A stretch of 64,000 bases of DNA, from assembly GCF_000374025.1 (NCBI RefSeq), contig NZ_KB893239.1, positions 206,844-270,843 of the forward strand, read 5' to 3'. The position numbers and the translations under genes are program-made. Below the pieces are notes generated by a model, which saw only the letters and a program-made list of their open reading frames with translations, was not told where the DNA came from and searched no databases. This document shows, piece after piece, positions 34,984 through 43,188 of the stretch (position 1 is its first letter; every line of letters starts with the position of its first letter). This DNA comes from Spirosoma panaciterrae DSM 21099 (GTDB lineage: Bacteria > Bacteroidota > Bacteroidia > Cytophagales > Spirosomataceae).

Positions 34984-35941
34984 GGATCAACGCCAATGCT
35001 TCGTTCGTAATACCTTCTTCGGACAGGCCGTAGTGGTTGAAAATTTCAATCTGCGAACCTGTAACGGTATACTCATCGGGAATACCCATGATTTTGAATC
35101 GATTACGAAAACCATTCTGGATCAGGAACGATGCACAGGCTTCGCCCAACCCACCGAATACACTATGTTCTTCAACCGTCAGAATGGGGCATCCTTTGGC
35201 AGCGACGGCAGACAGCAAGTCGTAATCCAGTGGCTTTATCGTGTGCATACTTACGACCGTGGTCTTTAGGCCGTGTATCGCATCCAGCTTACGGGCTGCC
35301 AAAAGAGCGGGATAGACCGTTTCGCCAGTCGCTACAATCGCCAGATCATTGCCCTCACAGATGATTCGGCCTTTACCAAATTCAAATTCCTGGTTCTCTT
35401 CCGTCAGGATGGGCATTGGCTTTTTACCGAACCGGATGTAAATCGGGTGGTCAAGTTCGGCAGCTTTACGAATGGCCTGCTCAGTCTCAAAATTATCGGC
35501 AGGAGCCACGACCATCAGGTTATGAACAGCCCGCAACGCGGCAAAATCGTGCAAACTGTGGTGGGTCGACCCCAGAGCGCCATAACTCACACCTGCACTA
35601 ATGCCAATGAGCTTTACGGGATTATCGGAGTAGGCCACGTCCGTTTTGATCTGCTCGAACGAACGAGCCGACAGAAAACAGGCGGGCGACACGGCAAACA
35701 CTTTTTTGCCCGTTGAAGCCAGTCCGGCGGCTACCCCTACCAGATTCTGCTCGGCTATTCCGATTTCAATGTGCTGGGCCGGGTATTTCTGTCCGAATGG
35801 TACCAGTTTGCCCGACCCCCGCGAATCACTGGTAACCACCAGAATCTGCCGGTCGGTGCTGGCCAGTTCCTGCAATGTGCTCGAAAACACATCCAGATTG
35901 GCCTGTGCCTTCTTGTCGAGTCCAGTAATTACGTCTCCCAT
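34979..35941 (-). CDS. Transketolase, C-terminal half
   Basis: The 320-residue product carries the pyrimidine-binding and C-terminal domains of transketolase. LVTSDSRGSGKLVPFG-type start is followed by IEIGIAEQNLVGVAAGLAS, with the Glu (IAEQN) that activates thiamine diphosphate, then GALGSTHHSLHDFAALR and HTIKPLDYDLLSAVA, with TVEEHSVFGGLGEACASFL at the end. It would pair with the N half at 37126, split as in 1-deoxyxylulose-like or dedicated sugar transketolases. Sitting next to an FGGY kinase and an isomerase, it may cleave a phosphorylated ketose. The two halves are separated by a nucleoside hydrolase gene. Confidence 0.9.
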   Translation of the reverse strand: MGDVITGLDKKAQANLDVFSSTLQELASTDRQILVVTSDSRGSGKLVPFGQKYPAQHIEIGIAEQNLVGVAAGLASTGKKVFAVSPACFLSARSFEQIKTDVAYSDNPVKLIGISAGVSYGALGSTHHSLHDFAALRAVHNLMVVAPADNFETEQAIRKAAELDHPIYIRFGKKPMPILTEENQEFEFGKGRIICEGNDLAIVATGETVYPALLAARKLDAIHGLKTTVVSMHTIKPLDYDLLSAVAAKGCPILTVEEHSVFGGLGEACASFLIQNGFRNRFKIMGIPDEYTVTGSQIEIFNHYGLSEEGITNEALALIQ

Positions 35942-35956
35942 GGTTGTGTTTTATAG

Positions 35957-36036
35957 TTCACCGCAAAGGCGCAAAAGGCGCCAAGAATGATTGTTAAAAC
36001 TTTATAAGCCTAGCGCCTTTGCGTCATTGCGGTGAA
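35957..36036. repeat. CGCAAAGGCGC palindrome
   Basis: Arms of about 24 bases (35957-35981 and 36013-36036) starting TTCACCGCAAAGGCGC pair imperfectly. It lies in the 120-base gap between the nucleoside hydrolase and the transketolase C-half genes. This is a different repeat family from the CACAGAT and octamer types. Confidence 0.7.
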
Positions 36037-36061
36037 TTGAAAATAAATCTGCTCTGTGGCA

Positions 36062-37096
36062 CTAATGCCCAGTCATCAGTTCCAGTTTGGCAAAAAAATC
36101 GGCAAACATCAGGTTTGTATCCAATAGGGTATACACCCGAATGGGTCTGCCGGTATGGTTGTGCGCGTAGGTGCCAGTGGAATTGATGCGGGGAGCTTGC
36201 CGAACCACATACTGACTCGACGAAGGATCCGGTTCAAACGACGACTGCAAAGCCGTAAGCAATACCAGCGGACTATCGCCCAGAATATAGGTTTCACCGA
36301 TATTGATAAACCGTTGAATACGAGCCATCAAGCTCTCCAGCGTCTCGCTGAGGTAAGCCCCAATTTTGCCGTGAGGTTTTACTTTCGTCAGCAGTTGGGC
36401 ATACGACAGCAAACACTGCCGATATACGTTTCGAGGGATTTGCCACAAACGCAACGCCGACCGATTGAATACAGCCCGCGCTGCCGCCTGGTCAATGTTC
36501 AGGTTGTATTCTACCTCCGAATAGCCCGGTGGTGGTAAGGCCAGGTCGCTATATTCAGGGCCACCAATCCAGATCAGCGTTAGTTTATCGGCAATTTGCG
36601 GATTGGTCAGTGCCGCCGATGCAATTTCGGTAAGCCCGGCCCCACAAACCACGTAAAGGGGTGTTTGGGTATCCGTTCGTAAAGCTTCCTGGATAATGAA
36701 GTTGACGGCTTCATTTTTTACGGGCGTACTGTCATTCAGCATCGCCGTATTCGACCCGGCAAAAACGGGGATGGCCTTAGTCACATTCATGACCTGCAAC
36801 ACTTCCCGTGCTTTTTTAGCCGCGTTGTCGGCCTGCGTTTTCGAACGATCAAACCCGTCATTCACATGGAGATGAGAACCGATAATAGCCCGAATCTCCA
36901 CTGAGGGCGACATCAGTAAATGAGCCAGTTGGAACAGCCCATCGGGGTCGCCACTAAAATCGTTATCTACAATAACCCGCATCCGGGGTTCTACTCCCGC
37001 CAAGCCTTTCGACTGTCCGAAGGCAGTACATGAGAGCATCAGGCTGAGGATCAAGCTCACGCAAAAGAGAAAGCTTCCTGTTTCTAGCTTTTTCAT
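36062..37096 (-). CDS. Nucleoside hydrolase-like exported protein
   Basis: The 344-residue product has a signal peptide (FLFCVSLILSLMLSCTAFGQ; the Cys could also be a lipobox). The nucleoside-hydrolase Asp cluster follows as RVIVDNDFSGDPDGLFQLAHLL, which differs from the classic DxDxxxDD by an inserted Gly-Asp-Pro. Further stretches are PVFAGSNTAML, VCGAGLTEIASAALTNPQI and LTLIWIGGPEYSD. It would hydrolyse an N-glycosidic bond of a nucleoside or a related glycoside outside the cytoplasm. It stands between the two transketolase halves, which ties it to the same catabolic block. Confidence 0.8.
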   Translation of the reverse strand: MKKLETGSFLFCVSLILSLMLSCTAFGQSKGLAGVEPRMRVIVDNDFSGDPDGLFQLAHLLMSPSVEIRAIIGSHLHVNDGFDRSKTQADNAAKKAREVLQVMNVTKAIPVFAGSNTAMLNDSTPVKNEAVNFIIQEALRTDTQTPLYVVCGAGLTEIASAALTNPQIADKLTLIWIGGPEYSDLALPPPGYSEVEYNLNIDQAAARAVFNRSALRLWQIPRNVYRQCLLSYAQLLTKVKPHGKIGAYLSETLESLMARIQRFINIGETYILGDSPLVLLTALQSSFEPDPSSSQYVVRQAPRINSTGTYAHNHTGRPIRVYTLLDTNLMFADFFAKLELMTGH

Positions 37097-37111
37097 TGAT
37101 TTTAGTTAACA

Positions 37112-37139
37112 AATCGCTCAATCACTCATTCACTCAATT
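37112..37139. repeat. Octamer-type repeat at the 3' end of the transketolase N-half gene
   Basis: Degenerate 8-base units (AATCGCTC, AATCACTC, ATTCACTC) cover 37112-37139 and contain the stop codon of the transketolase N half. The last residues SE are coded by AGTGAATGA, just as in the ABC ATPase gene at 28738. Confidence 0.65.
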
Positions 37140-37953
37140 CGACCAGCGCCTGTTCGTACTGCTCCCTGTTGGGTACGCCATGATGCCATTTCAGTTGATT
37201 TTCCATGTAGCTGACACCCTTCCCTTTTACTGTGTTGGCAATGATAACACTGGGTTTGCCCGGCTCGAAAGGCAACGCATCGAACGCATCGATCAATTGG
37301 GTAAAATCATGCCCATCGACTTCCCGAACGGCCCAGCCGAACGCTTCAAATTTTTTATCGAGGGGGTCGGTGCCGCACACCTCAGCGGTAGGAGCCGTGA
37401 TCTGCAAACCGTTCTTATCGACAATGGCGCAAAGGTTATCGAGCTTATACTGAGCCGCTAAGAGGGCAGCCTCCCAGTTTGAACCTTCAGGCAGTTCACC
37501 ATCTCCCAATAAAGTAAACACCCGAAATGGTTTCTCATCCAGTTTGGCCGATATAGCCGTACCGACGCTCAACGACAGGCCATGTCCCAGCGATCCCGTA
37601 TTCTGTTCGATACCCGAAATTTTTTTGGTTGGGTGCCCGATGTAATGCGACTTGTAGCGGCAAAGCGTTTCCAGATCCGACTCCGGAAAGAACCCCTGAT
37701 CGGCCAGCACCACATAGAGCGCTTCAACGGTGTGTCCTTTACTTTGAATGTATCGGTCCCGGTCGGGCGATTTGACGGTTTCGGGACTGATATTCAGAAC
37801 GTTATTATAGAGTACATTCAGGATATCGATACACGATAAACTACCGCCTGTATGCCCCGCGTTGGCCCCCACAATGTATTTAAGAATATTCCGGCGGTAC
37901 TGTACCGACTTATGCGCTAATTCGTTGACAGTCATAACTGGTTGCTTAGTCAC
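37126..37953 (-). CDS. Transketolase, N-terminal half
   Basis: The 275-residue product is the thiamine-diphosphate-binding half: VGANAGHTGGSLSCIDILNVLY near residue 30, QNTGSLGHGLSLSVGTAI, FTLLGDGELPEGSNWEAALLAA (the GDG motif that binds metal and diphosphate) and LDNLCAIVDKNGLQ. It works with the C half at 34979. The short 29-base gap to the nucleoside hydrolase gene supports a single transcript. Housekeeping transketolase is usually one full-length gene, so this split pair is likely dedicated to the local pathway. Confidence 0.92.
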   Translation of the reverse strand: MTKQPVMTVNELAHKSVQYRRNILKYIVGANAGHTGGSLSCIDILNVLYNNVLNISPETVKSPDRDRYIQSKGHTVEALYVVLADQGFFPESDLETLCRYKSHYIGHPTKKISGIEQNTGSLGHGLSLSVGTAISAKLDEKPFRVFTLLGDGELPEGSNWEAALLAAQYKLDNLCAIVDKNGLQITAPTAEVCGTDPLDKKFEAFGWAVREVDGHDFTQLIDAFDALPFEPGKPSVIIANTVKGKGVSYMENQLKWHHGVPNREQYEQALVELSE

Positions 37954-37990
37954 GTATTTCTTACCATACTACCGATCTGTTGATACCGGA

Positions 37991-39148
37991 TTACCTGAAA
38001 AGCTTAGGCGCCAATTCCGTTAGGTACAATCGCCAGTTCACCCACGTATGCCCACCGTCACTTTCCCGGTAGGTGTAGGGCAAACCGACCTGATCATATA
38101 AAGCGCGGAGTTTTGTGACACTCTCAAAGAGAAAGTCATCTTTCCCGCAGCCAATCCAGTAGAGTTTAGGTTTGGCCTGTTTCAGCGCATTGAGCTGTTT
38201 GATATGTTCCGCTCTGTTGTAGTTTCGAGCATTGGGTCCGTCGAAAAGGCCCATACTCATCACACCGATGTAGCTGAATGTACCTGGGTTGGCATTAGTA
38301 ATCTGCTGCGTATGATACCCGCCCATCGACAGACCGGCAATGGCCCGGTGGGCCGGATCGGCCATCACCCGATAATTGGCTTCGACAAATGGGATAACAT
38401 CCTTCATCAGACTTTCCTCAAATTTTCCGCTGGTCATCGCCTGCACTCCGTTGGTAGCTGGTTTCGCAAACGCAGGTCGCTCGCCCGGAGCCCCCGCCAC
38501 ACTGGGCACTCCATTCGTTATGACCACAATCATCGGTTCTGCCTTGCCAGCCGCGATCAGATTGTCCAGAATATAATTGGTCCGCCCCCGACTAACCCAG
38601 CCCTCTTCGTCGCCCCCGGCCCCATGAAACAGATACAGCACCGGATATTTTTTACCGCTTTTCTCATAACCCGGCGGGGTATAAATTTCCATCCGCCGAT
38701 CCATGCCAATTGTGGGCGATGGATACCACACAGCCGACAATACACCGTGTGGAACTGACTGGACATCATACAATTGCGTTAATGGCCCCGGCAACATCAA
38801 CCGACTTTCGATATATGAGCCATCGCGAGTGGCAATGGTATTGACAGGGTCAAGAATGGGGATTCCATCAACAATAAAGCGGTACTCATACATATCGGCC
38901 GGAAGCGGTCCCACTTTGGCTTCAAAAACGCTCGAATCCTTGGGTGTCATTTCGACCGTATTCCGTAAATCCTTCAGCCAGGTTCCGAACAAGCGTACCG
39001 ACTTGGCACTGGGCGCTTTAATTCGAAAAATAACCGAGTTGTCGGGCAGGATTTCGGGCGACACTACAGGGTTGGGCCGTTGCTGCGCCCATGAGCTGCC
39101 CATCAGCCCGACGTATAACAGGAAAATAAGGGTAGGGATGGATTTCAT
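37991..39148 (-). CDS. Exported esterase (CE1/esterase-D type) with N-terminal E-set domain
   Basis: The 385-residue product has a signal peptide (LIFLLYVGLMGSSWAQ). Residues about 30-120 are an E-set/CBM48-like domain (SVIFRIKAPSAKSVRLFGTW, MYEYRFIVDGIPILDPVN). The alpha/beta hydrolase follows: YPVLYLFHGAGGDEEGWVSRG, the nucleophile elbow AGLSMGGYHTQQ with Ser near residue 274, and the catalytic His in SDGGHTWVNWRLYL near the end. Such proteins remove feruloyl or acetyl groups from plant polysaccharides in the periplasm or outside. This suits a plant-cell-wall sugar source. ATG 39148 is chosen over 39181. Confidence 0.85.
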   Translation of the reverse strand: MKSIPTLIFLLYVGLMGSSWAQQRPNPVVSPEILPDNSVIFRIKAPSAKSVRLFGTWLKDLRNTVEMTPKDSSVFEAKVGPLPADMYEYRFIVDGIPILDPVNTIATRDGSYIESRLMLPGPLTQLYDVQSVPHGVLSAVWYPSPTIGMDRRMEIYTPPGYEKSGKKYPVLYLFHGAGGDEEGWVSRGRTNYILDNLIAAGKAEPMIVVITNGVPSVAGAPGERPAFAKPATNGVQAMTSGKFEESLMKDVIPFVEANYRVMADPAHRAIAGLSMGGYHTQQITNANPGTFSYIGVMSMGLFDGPNARNYNRAEHIKQLNALKQAKPKLYWIGCGKDDFLFESVTKLRALYDQVGLPYTYRESDGGHTWVNWRLYLTELAPKLFR

Positions 39149-39181
39149 GTTATGGTAATTAAGGGGGTAAAGTGGAGCCAA

Positions 39182-40600
39182 TCAATGTTTATATACCTCC
39201 CAGCCCATGTAGTTGCGCATGGCTTCTTCCAGGATTCCGGCCGTTTTGGACGCATTCATCACCACATGGTGCTCAAAGCCATTCCGGCACACGTACTGCA
39301 TCAGCCCCTGTAGGTTCTCGATCTGAGCCACGGCCCGGTTGCCGAACGTATTCAGCGGATCGTTGGTCAGAACCCCTTCGCCAATGTAGGCTTTCATCAC
39401 ACCTTTCGGATCATCGGTACTGATGCGTCCATACGTCAGAGGGTTGGCAGGAGTGCGGCCAGCCAGTGCCCCATAGGTATTTTCTTCGCATACTGTTGTA
39501 CCCAGAATCGGTGCCGTACTGATTTCAATGTCGGGCAGGAACGACTTTGCCCAGTTGCCGCAATGGAACAGGACGCACTTATTTTCATCGTCGGCGTAGT
39601 TGTTGTTCCAATCGACCAGGGCACTGGGTGAACCCGATGCCAGTTGCATGGCGTACATGCTGAGTGTACCCGTAACATCGACCTCGCAGGCGCTGGGGAG
39701 CATGTTCTCGCTCATGATACTCATGCTGGTACAAACATTACAGCCGTAGTTTTGCTGGAGTGAGGTCCAGCACTGAATGGCCGTGGCATCCAGCGCATGT
39801 TCCTGCATGAATTCGTTCAGGACGACATCTAATTTGGCAATCTGAACCAGTTTATCGTCGGGTGTGCGGCCCGTAGGTGTATAGGCTTTAATGGCGTCGA
39901 GCCGGTCTTTGACGGATTGATCGGCGGCTGTCAGTTTATTGGCATTGCCCAGAATGTGCGACAGGTCGATGGTCACCACCGAAATTCCGTTGCGCTGGAG
40001 GATTTTCTCACTGTATCGAACCGTATTGAACGCTCCCGGACGTGCGCCCACAGCCCCAATCCGAACATTCCGAAGCCCTTTGACGACCCGGCAGACCGCC
40101 AGGAAATTTTTCAGATCGGCTTCAAAGCTCGGGTCGGATGGATGGACAACATGTTTGGTCGTGAGCGAGTAGTTGATGCCAAATTGGTAAAGATTATTAC
40201 AAACCGAAATTTTTCCACACCATGCATCCCGCCGACGGGCTACATCCATCCGGTTCAGATCATCGGGATACGCCTGAATCAACACCGGCACATCCAGCCG
40301 AGCGAGCTTCAGGGTTTCAGCCACACCCTTTTCATCGCCAAAGTTGGGTAGTACGACCAGAACCCCCATCATATCATCGGCATGCTTGCGAAACAGCTCC
40401 GCACATTTCTGGGCTTCCTGAAACGTCTCGACTCCACCTAATTTGGTAGCTGATTCATCCAGCATAATAGGGTTTACACCGACTTTCTGAAAAACGTCCA
40501 GCAGATCGGAACGGCACTCGCCAACGAGTTTGTCGGGGAAAAAATCCCGGTTGCCAATGATGACACCTAAGGTTATGGGACTACCTGTTTTTACGCTCAT
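39182..40600 (-). CDS. L-fucose/L-arabinose isomerase-like protein
   Basis: The 472-residue product has no signal peptide. It looks like the fucose/arabinose isomerase fold: ITLGVIIGNRDFFPDKLV, DDMMGVLVVLPNFGDEKGV, DVPVLIQAYPDD, VKGLRNVRIGAVGARPGAFNT, IQCWTSLQQNYGCNVC and a C-terminal His segment (FEHHVVMN). The family turns aldoses into ketoses with a metal. It is the first gene of the block and would supply the ketose for the FGGY kinase. Which sugar is not known; residues that fix specificity cannot be judged without structure comparison. A promoter and operator-like palindrome lie upstream (40635-40678). Confidence 0.75.
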   Translation of the reverse strand: MSVKTGSPITLGVIIGNRDFFPDKLVGECRSDLLDVFQKVGVNPIMLDESATKLGGVETFQEAQKCAELFRKHADDMMGVLVVLPNFGDEKGVAETLKLARLDVPVLIQAYPDDLNRMDVARRRDAWCGKISVCNNLYQFGINYSLTTKHVVHPSDPSFEADLKNFLAVCRVVKGLRNVRIGAVGARPGAFNTVRYSEKILQRNGISVVTIDLSHILGNANKLTAADQSVKDRLDAIKAYTPTGRTPDDKLVQIAKLDVVLNEFMQEHALDATAIQCWTSLQQNYGCNVCTSMSIMSENMLPSACEVDVTGTLSMYAMQLASGSPSALVDWNNNYADDENKCVLFHCGNWAKSFLPDIEISTAPILGTTVCEENTYGALAGRTPANPLTYGRISTDDPKGVMKAYIGEGVLTNDPLNTFGNRAVAQIENLQGLMQYVCRNGFEHHVVMNASKTAGILEEAMRNYMGWEVYKH

Positions 40601-40634
40601 GGTTAAAGTAGTGATTCGTTGGCCGCTACAGTCA

Positions 40635-40678
40635 ATCGGTTCGGGAAACGATGACGTGTAGATCTCCGAACAAAACTA
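40635..40678 (-). promoter_or_regulatory. Promoter and LacI-like palindrome before the catabolic block
   Basis: On the minus strand TAGTTTTG (40671-40678) fits the -7 consensus TAnnTTTG. Downstream lies an 18-base imperfect palindrome ATCGGTTCGGGAAACGAT (40635-40652; arms ATCGnTTC / GAAnCGAT), 34 bases before the ATG at 40600. It would block transcription if bound. No -33 box at normal spacing was seen, and the regulator is not in the window. Confidence 0.45.
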
Positions 40679-41141
40679 AAAGAAAACAATAAAAATAAAA
40701 AGAAAACAAACGAAATAAAATAAAGGAAGCCTTTCCCTTCAACCAGCGATAATCCTAATCTGCTTAACTAAAATAAGAGGCAAAATACAGTATATAAATC
40801 CTGTTACTTCACAGATAGATACAATAAAAGGGTTAAATAGCCATCACATACCCTATATAATTTAAATGAAGTGCAAAACTTTCGTTTATTTTCTAACTAC
40901 CCTCGACACTTACCTTCTATTTCGAATAGTGTGCGATCTGTACAAACACATGCTTTCGTTTTTCTGTCTACTTTTCCGTTGTCCCACTTCCTTTTTTGCA
41001 ACAGGCCACCTGAATCTGGTATCCTGGCGGTTTCGGCTGCTGGTTAGGCAATATCCTGCTACATCGGCGTACCGAACGAGGCACCTTTTTTCCACCTATG
41101 CCCCCTCTGTAATTGAGCCCAAACCAGGTGGTATGTAAGGG
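40679..41141. other. Gap without a supported gene
   Basis: This AT-rich stretch (runs of AAAATAAAA near 40690-40730) holds a frame at 40866-41138 that has no signal peptide or family features. It shares its frame with the next gene and is split from it only by TAA and one codon. I see no promoter or RNA gene that can be supported. Confidence 0.4.
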
Positions 41142-41768
41142 ATGGCAGGCAAAGGCTCCGATGAGAATGATACCGTAACGGATGGAACCGCCCAGGGCGA
41201 CAACTATGGAAACGTGGGCCAGATTACCGAAGGCCGAACCCTGGCTAAAGCCAGCTACGACGCTCCCATTCGTGAACCGGATGCCAATCCGGTGATGATC
41301 GGCGCCGAACTGGATTTGCAACCTTTCGGACGAGTCACCGTACTACGATCCATCCGGGTAGAATCGGCGGCACGCTTAACTGGGGGCGGTACTACAGACA
41401 ACAACCCGAATGTTGCGCTCACCATCATGGGCAACAAGCTCATGGGTACCCTTGTATCGGCCTCCCCTACGGCACGCCCATTTGTCTCCTTTATCATCGA
41501 CGATTTTCGTGGAAAAGGGACCTACAGCTTCCCTAAAAACGGGCCGAATCAAACCACAGCATCCGGCGCATCGGGCGAGGGCTACGCGCATGGCTACTAT
41601 AAACCGTATAGTATAGAATGGGTGTCGGGCAATATCCTGCTAACCATTACCGAATACAATGGTGCCGAAAAGCCCATGCGCGGGACCTTAGCAGGCACAT
41701 ACTACAAAGAAGTAACCCCGATCGCTGTATCGGCCCGATTCCAGGGGGTTCCCTCACTCATTCCTTAA
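41142..41768 (+). CDS. Beta-rich protein of unknown function, possibly an N-terminally broken lipoprotein
   Basis: The 208-residue product lacks a signal peptide. Its second half (LMGTLVSASPTARPFVSFII, DDFRGKGTYSFPKNGPNQTT, GNILLTITEYNGAEKPMRGTLAGTY) resembles the beta domain of small Bacteroidota lipoproteins of the DUF6252 type, which are normally exported. The frame upstream (40866-41138) is the same, ending TAA at 41136-41138, one codon before this ATG. So the start could be a reinitiation, a stop-broken gene, or chance. No partner genes are evident; the nearest is the GrpB-like gene at 42073. Confidence 0.45.
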   Translation: MAGKGSDENDTVTDGTAQGDNYGNVGQITEGRTLAKASYDAPIREPDANPVMIGAELDLQPFGRVTVLRSIRVESAARLTGGGTTDNNPNVALTIMGNKLMGTLVSASPTARPFVSFIIDDFRGKGTYSFPKNGPNQTTASGASGEGYAHGYYKPYSIEWVSGNILLTITEYNGAEKPMRGTLAGTYYKEVTPIAVSARFQGVPSLIP

Positions 41769-42072
41769 CGGGCATGAGCCTACTCAGGTTAAGAGATTGA
41801 TAAAGTAGCAGACAAATCGAGAGCCTCCTGAGCAGCAACAGCGTGAGATGCGTATTTTGAATTGCACCCGATTACGGGCAGTACAGAATACGCATTGCCC
41901 TTTGGATTGAAACCCTAAAACATACAGCCTATTCATCAGTAGATTACAAAGGAAATCAAAGCAGAGCTGGCGCTTGTCAACTACTTTACCGAAGGTAAAA
42001 TGTACATATATTTACGAGTCAGCGGTCGGGCTGAAAAACGACTGTGTGATCACCCGATGATCAGCCGAGCAA
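41769..42072. other. Gap without a supported gene
   Basis: About 300 bases with no clear coding frame, palindrome or promoter. A short run TACATATATTTACG (about 42002-42015) looks promoter-like for the GrpB-like gene but does not fit the -7 consensus well. Confidence 0.35.
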
Positions 42073-42573
42073 ATGGAATTAATCACGCTACAAAAACATG
42101 ATAGCCAATGGGACGCGATTTTTAACGTGGAGCAACAGGAGCTTTCCAACGTTTTGGGCCATCACGTCGCTAAAATCCATCACGTAGGCAGTACAGCCGT
42201 ACCAGACTTACTGGCCAAACCGATTATTGACATCGCTATTGAAGCCAACACATTTCCTCCCTCACAGGCCATCATTGACCAGCTTGCCACAATCGACTAT
42301 GAATATAAGGGGGAAGCAGGTGTTCAGGGACGACACTGGTTTATAAAAGGGCATCCAAGAAAATTCAATCTTCACTATTGTTCGATACAGTCTGAGGTGG
42401 TGACGAATCAACTAAAACTGCGAGATAAACTAATCGCGAATGAATCGTTTCGAAGAGACTATGAACGCATAAAGCTCGAAAACCTGACAAATAAAGACAT
42501 CGACAGTGCGGACTATGCGTTGGCTAAATCGGATATTATTCAAAAAATAATCAATTCTACTTCCTTACCGTGA
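42073..42573 (+). CDS. GrpB-family (UPF0157) nucleotidyltransferase-like protein
   Basis: The 166-residue product matches the GrpB/UPF0157 family: HVAKIHHVGSTAVPDLLAKP, IIDIAIEAN, GRHWFIKGHPRKFNLHYC and LKLRDKLIANESFRRDYERI. The GSTA..KPIID pattern is a divergent nucleotidyltransferase active site of the polymerase-beta fold. Its substrate is not known. It starts at a normal ATG and has gaps on both sides, so it is probably a single-gene unit. Confidence 0.88.
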   Translation: MELITLQKHDSQWDAIFNVEQQELSNVLGHHVAKIHHVGSTAVPDLLAKPIIDIAIEANTFPPSQAIIDQLATIDYEYKGEAGVQGRHWFIKGHPRKFNLHYCSIQSEVVTNQLKLRDKLIANESFRRDYERIKLENLTNKDIDSADYALAKSDIIQKIINSTSLP

Positions 42574-42809
42574 ACCTGAAACGAGTCCAATATGGGAAGT
42601 CTATTGATCAAGACAAATTGCACTGGCCTGACTCAGAAACCAGGTTAGTGCGCATTCTGAACACATCAACATTGCTCATATTCGTACGAGATTGTATTTC
42701 AGACACACCATTCATCTAATCACTTGATCGGAATTTAGACCAGAGATCAACAGGTAATAGCCGTTGAATTACCTTTAGGCTTTTGTAATCTCTTTCTATA
42801 AACACTCCT

Positions 42810-43154
42810 GTGAAGGCTGCTCCCCTTACCCTACTAGATACCGACGAACTAATCCGAACGGTGACGACCAACTATGCTAATTTCCCGATAGCCGAAGTGA
42901 ATGACCATGTTGTCAGGCTGAGTGTGATGACCGAACCTTATTTCTGGCATCACCATCCCAACTCCGATGAGACGTTTATGACCGTGGAAGGCATTTTGGT
43001 AATTGAACTGGAAACCGAAACGATTGAATTAGTCCCAGGTCAGCTCTTTACAATTCCTAAAAATATTGCTCACCGAACCCGACCCAAAGGTGAACGTTCG
43101 GTCAACATCACCTTCGAATATGGCCAGATTGAAACGATACGGATTGATCGGTAA
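42810..43154 (+). CDS. Cupin-domain protein
   Basis: The 114-residue product is a small single-domain cupin. Motif 1 is HHHPNSDETFMTVEGILVIEL, with three His and Glu as metal ligands (residues about 49-60), and motif 2 is PGQLFTIPKNIAHRTRP with the last His. Such proteins bind a metal and may be sugar-binding, isomerase or dioxygenase proteins. Translation likely starts at GTG (42810), because no in-frame ATG lies before the conserved beta strands. It stands alone, followed by a long palindrome. Confidence 0.85.
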   Translation: MKAAPLTLLDTDELIRTVTTNYANFPIAEVNDHVVRLSVMTEPYFWHHHPNSDETFMTVEGILVIELETETIELVPGQLFTIPKNIAHRTRPKGERSVNITFEYGQIETIRIDR

Positions 43155-43188
43155 GCCTTAAAACTGTTTAAACTTTTGTTTCAATGGC

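Noticed and set aside
40866..41138. Rightward frame of 90 codons before the gene at 41142
   Set aside because: No signal peptide, odd composition with many Phe and Arg and no family resemblance. Kept only as a possible 5' part of a broken gene, not as a gene.
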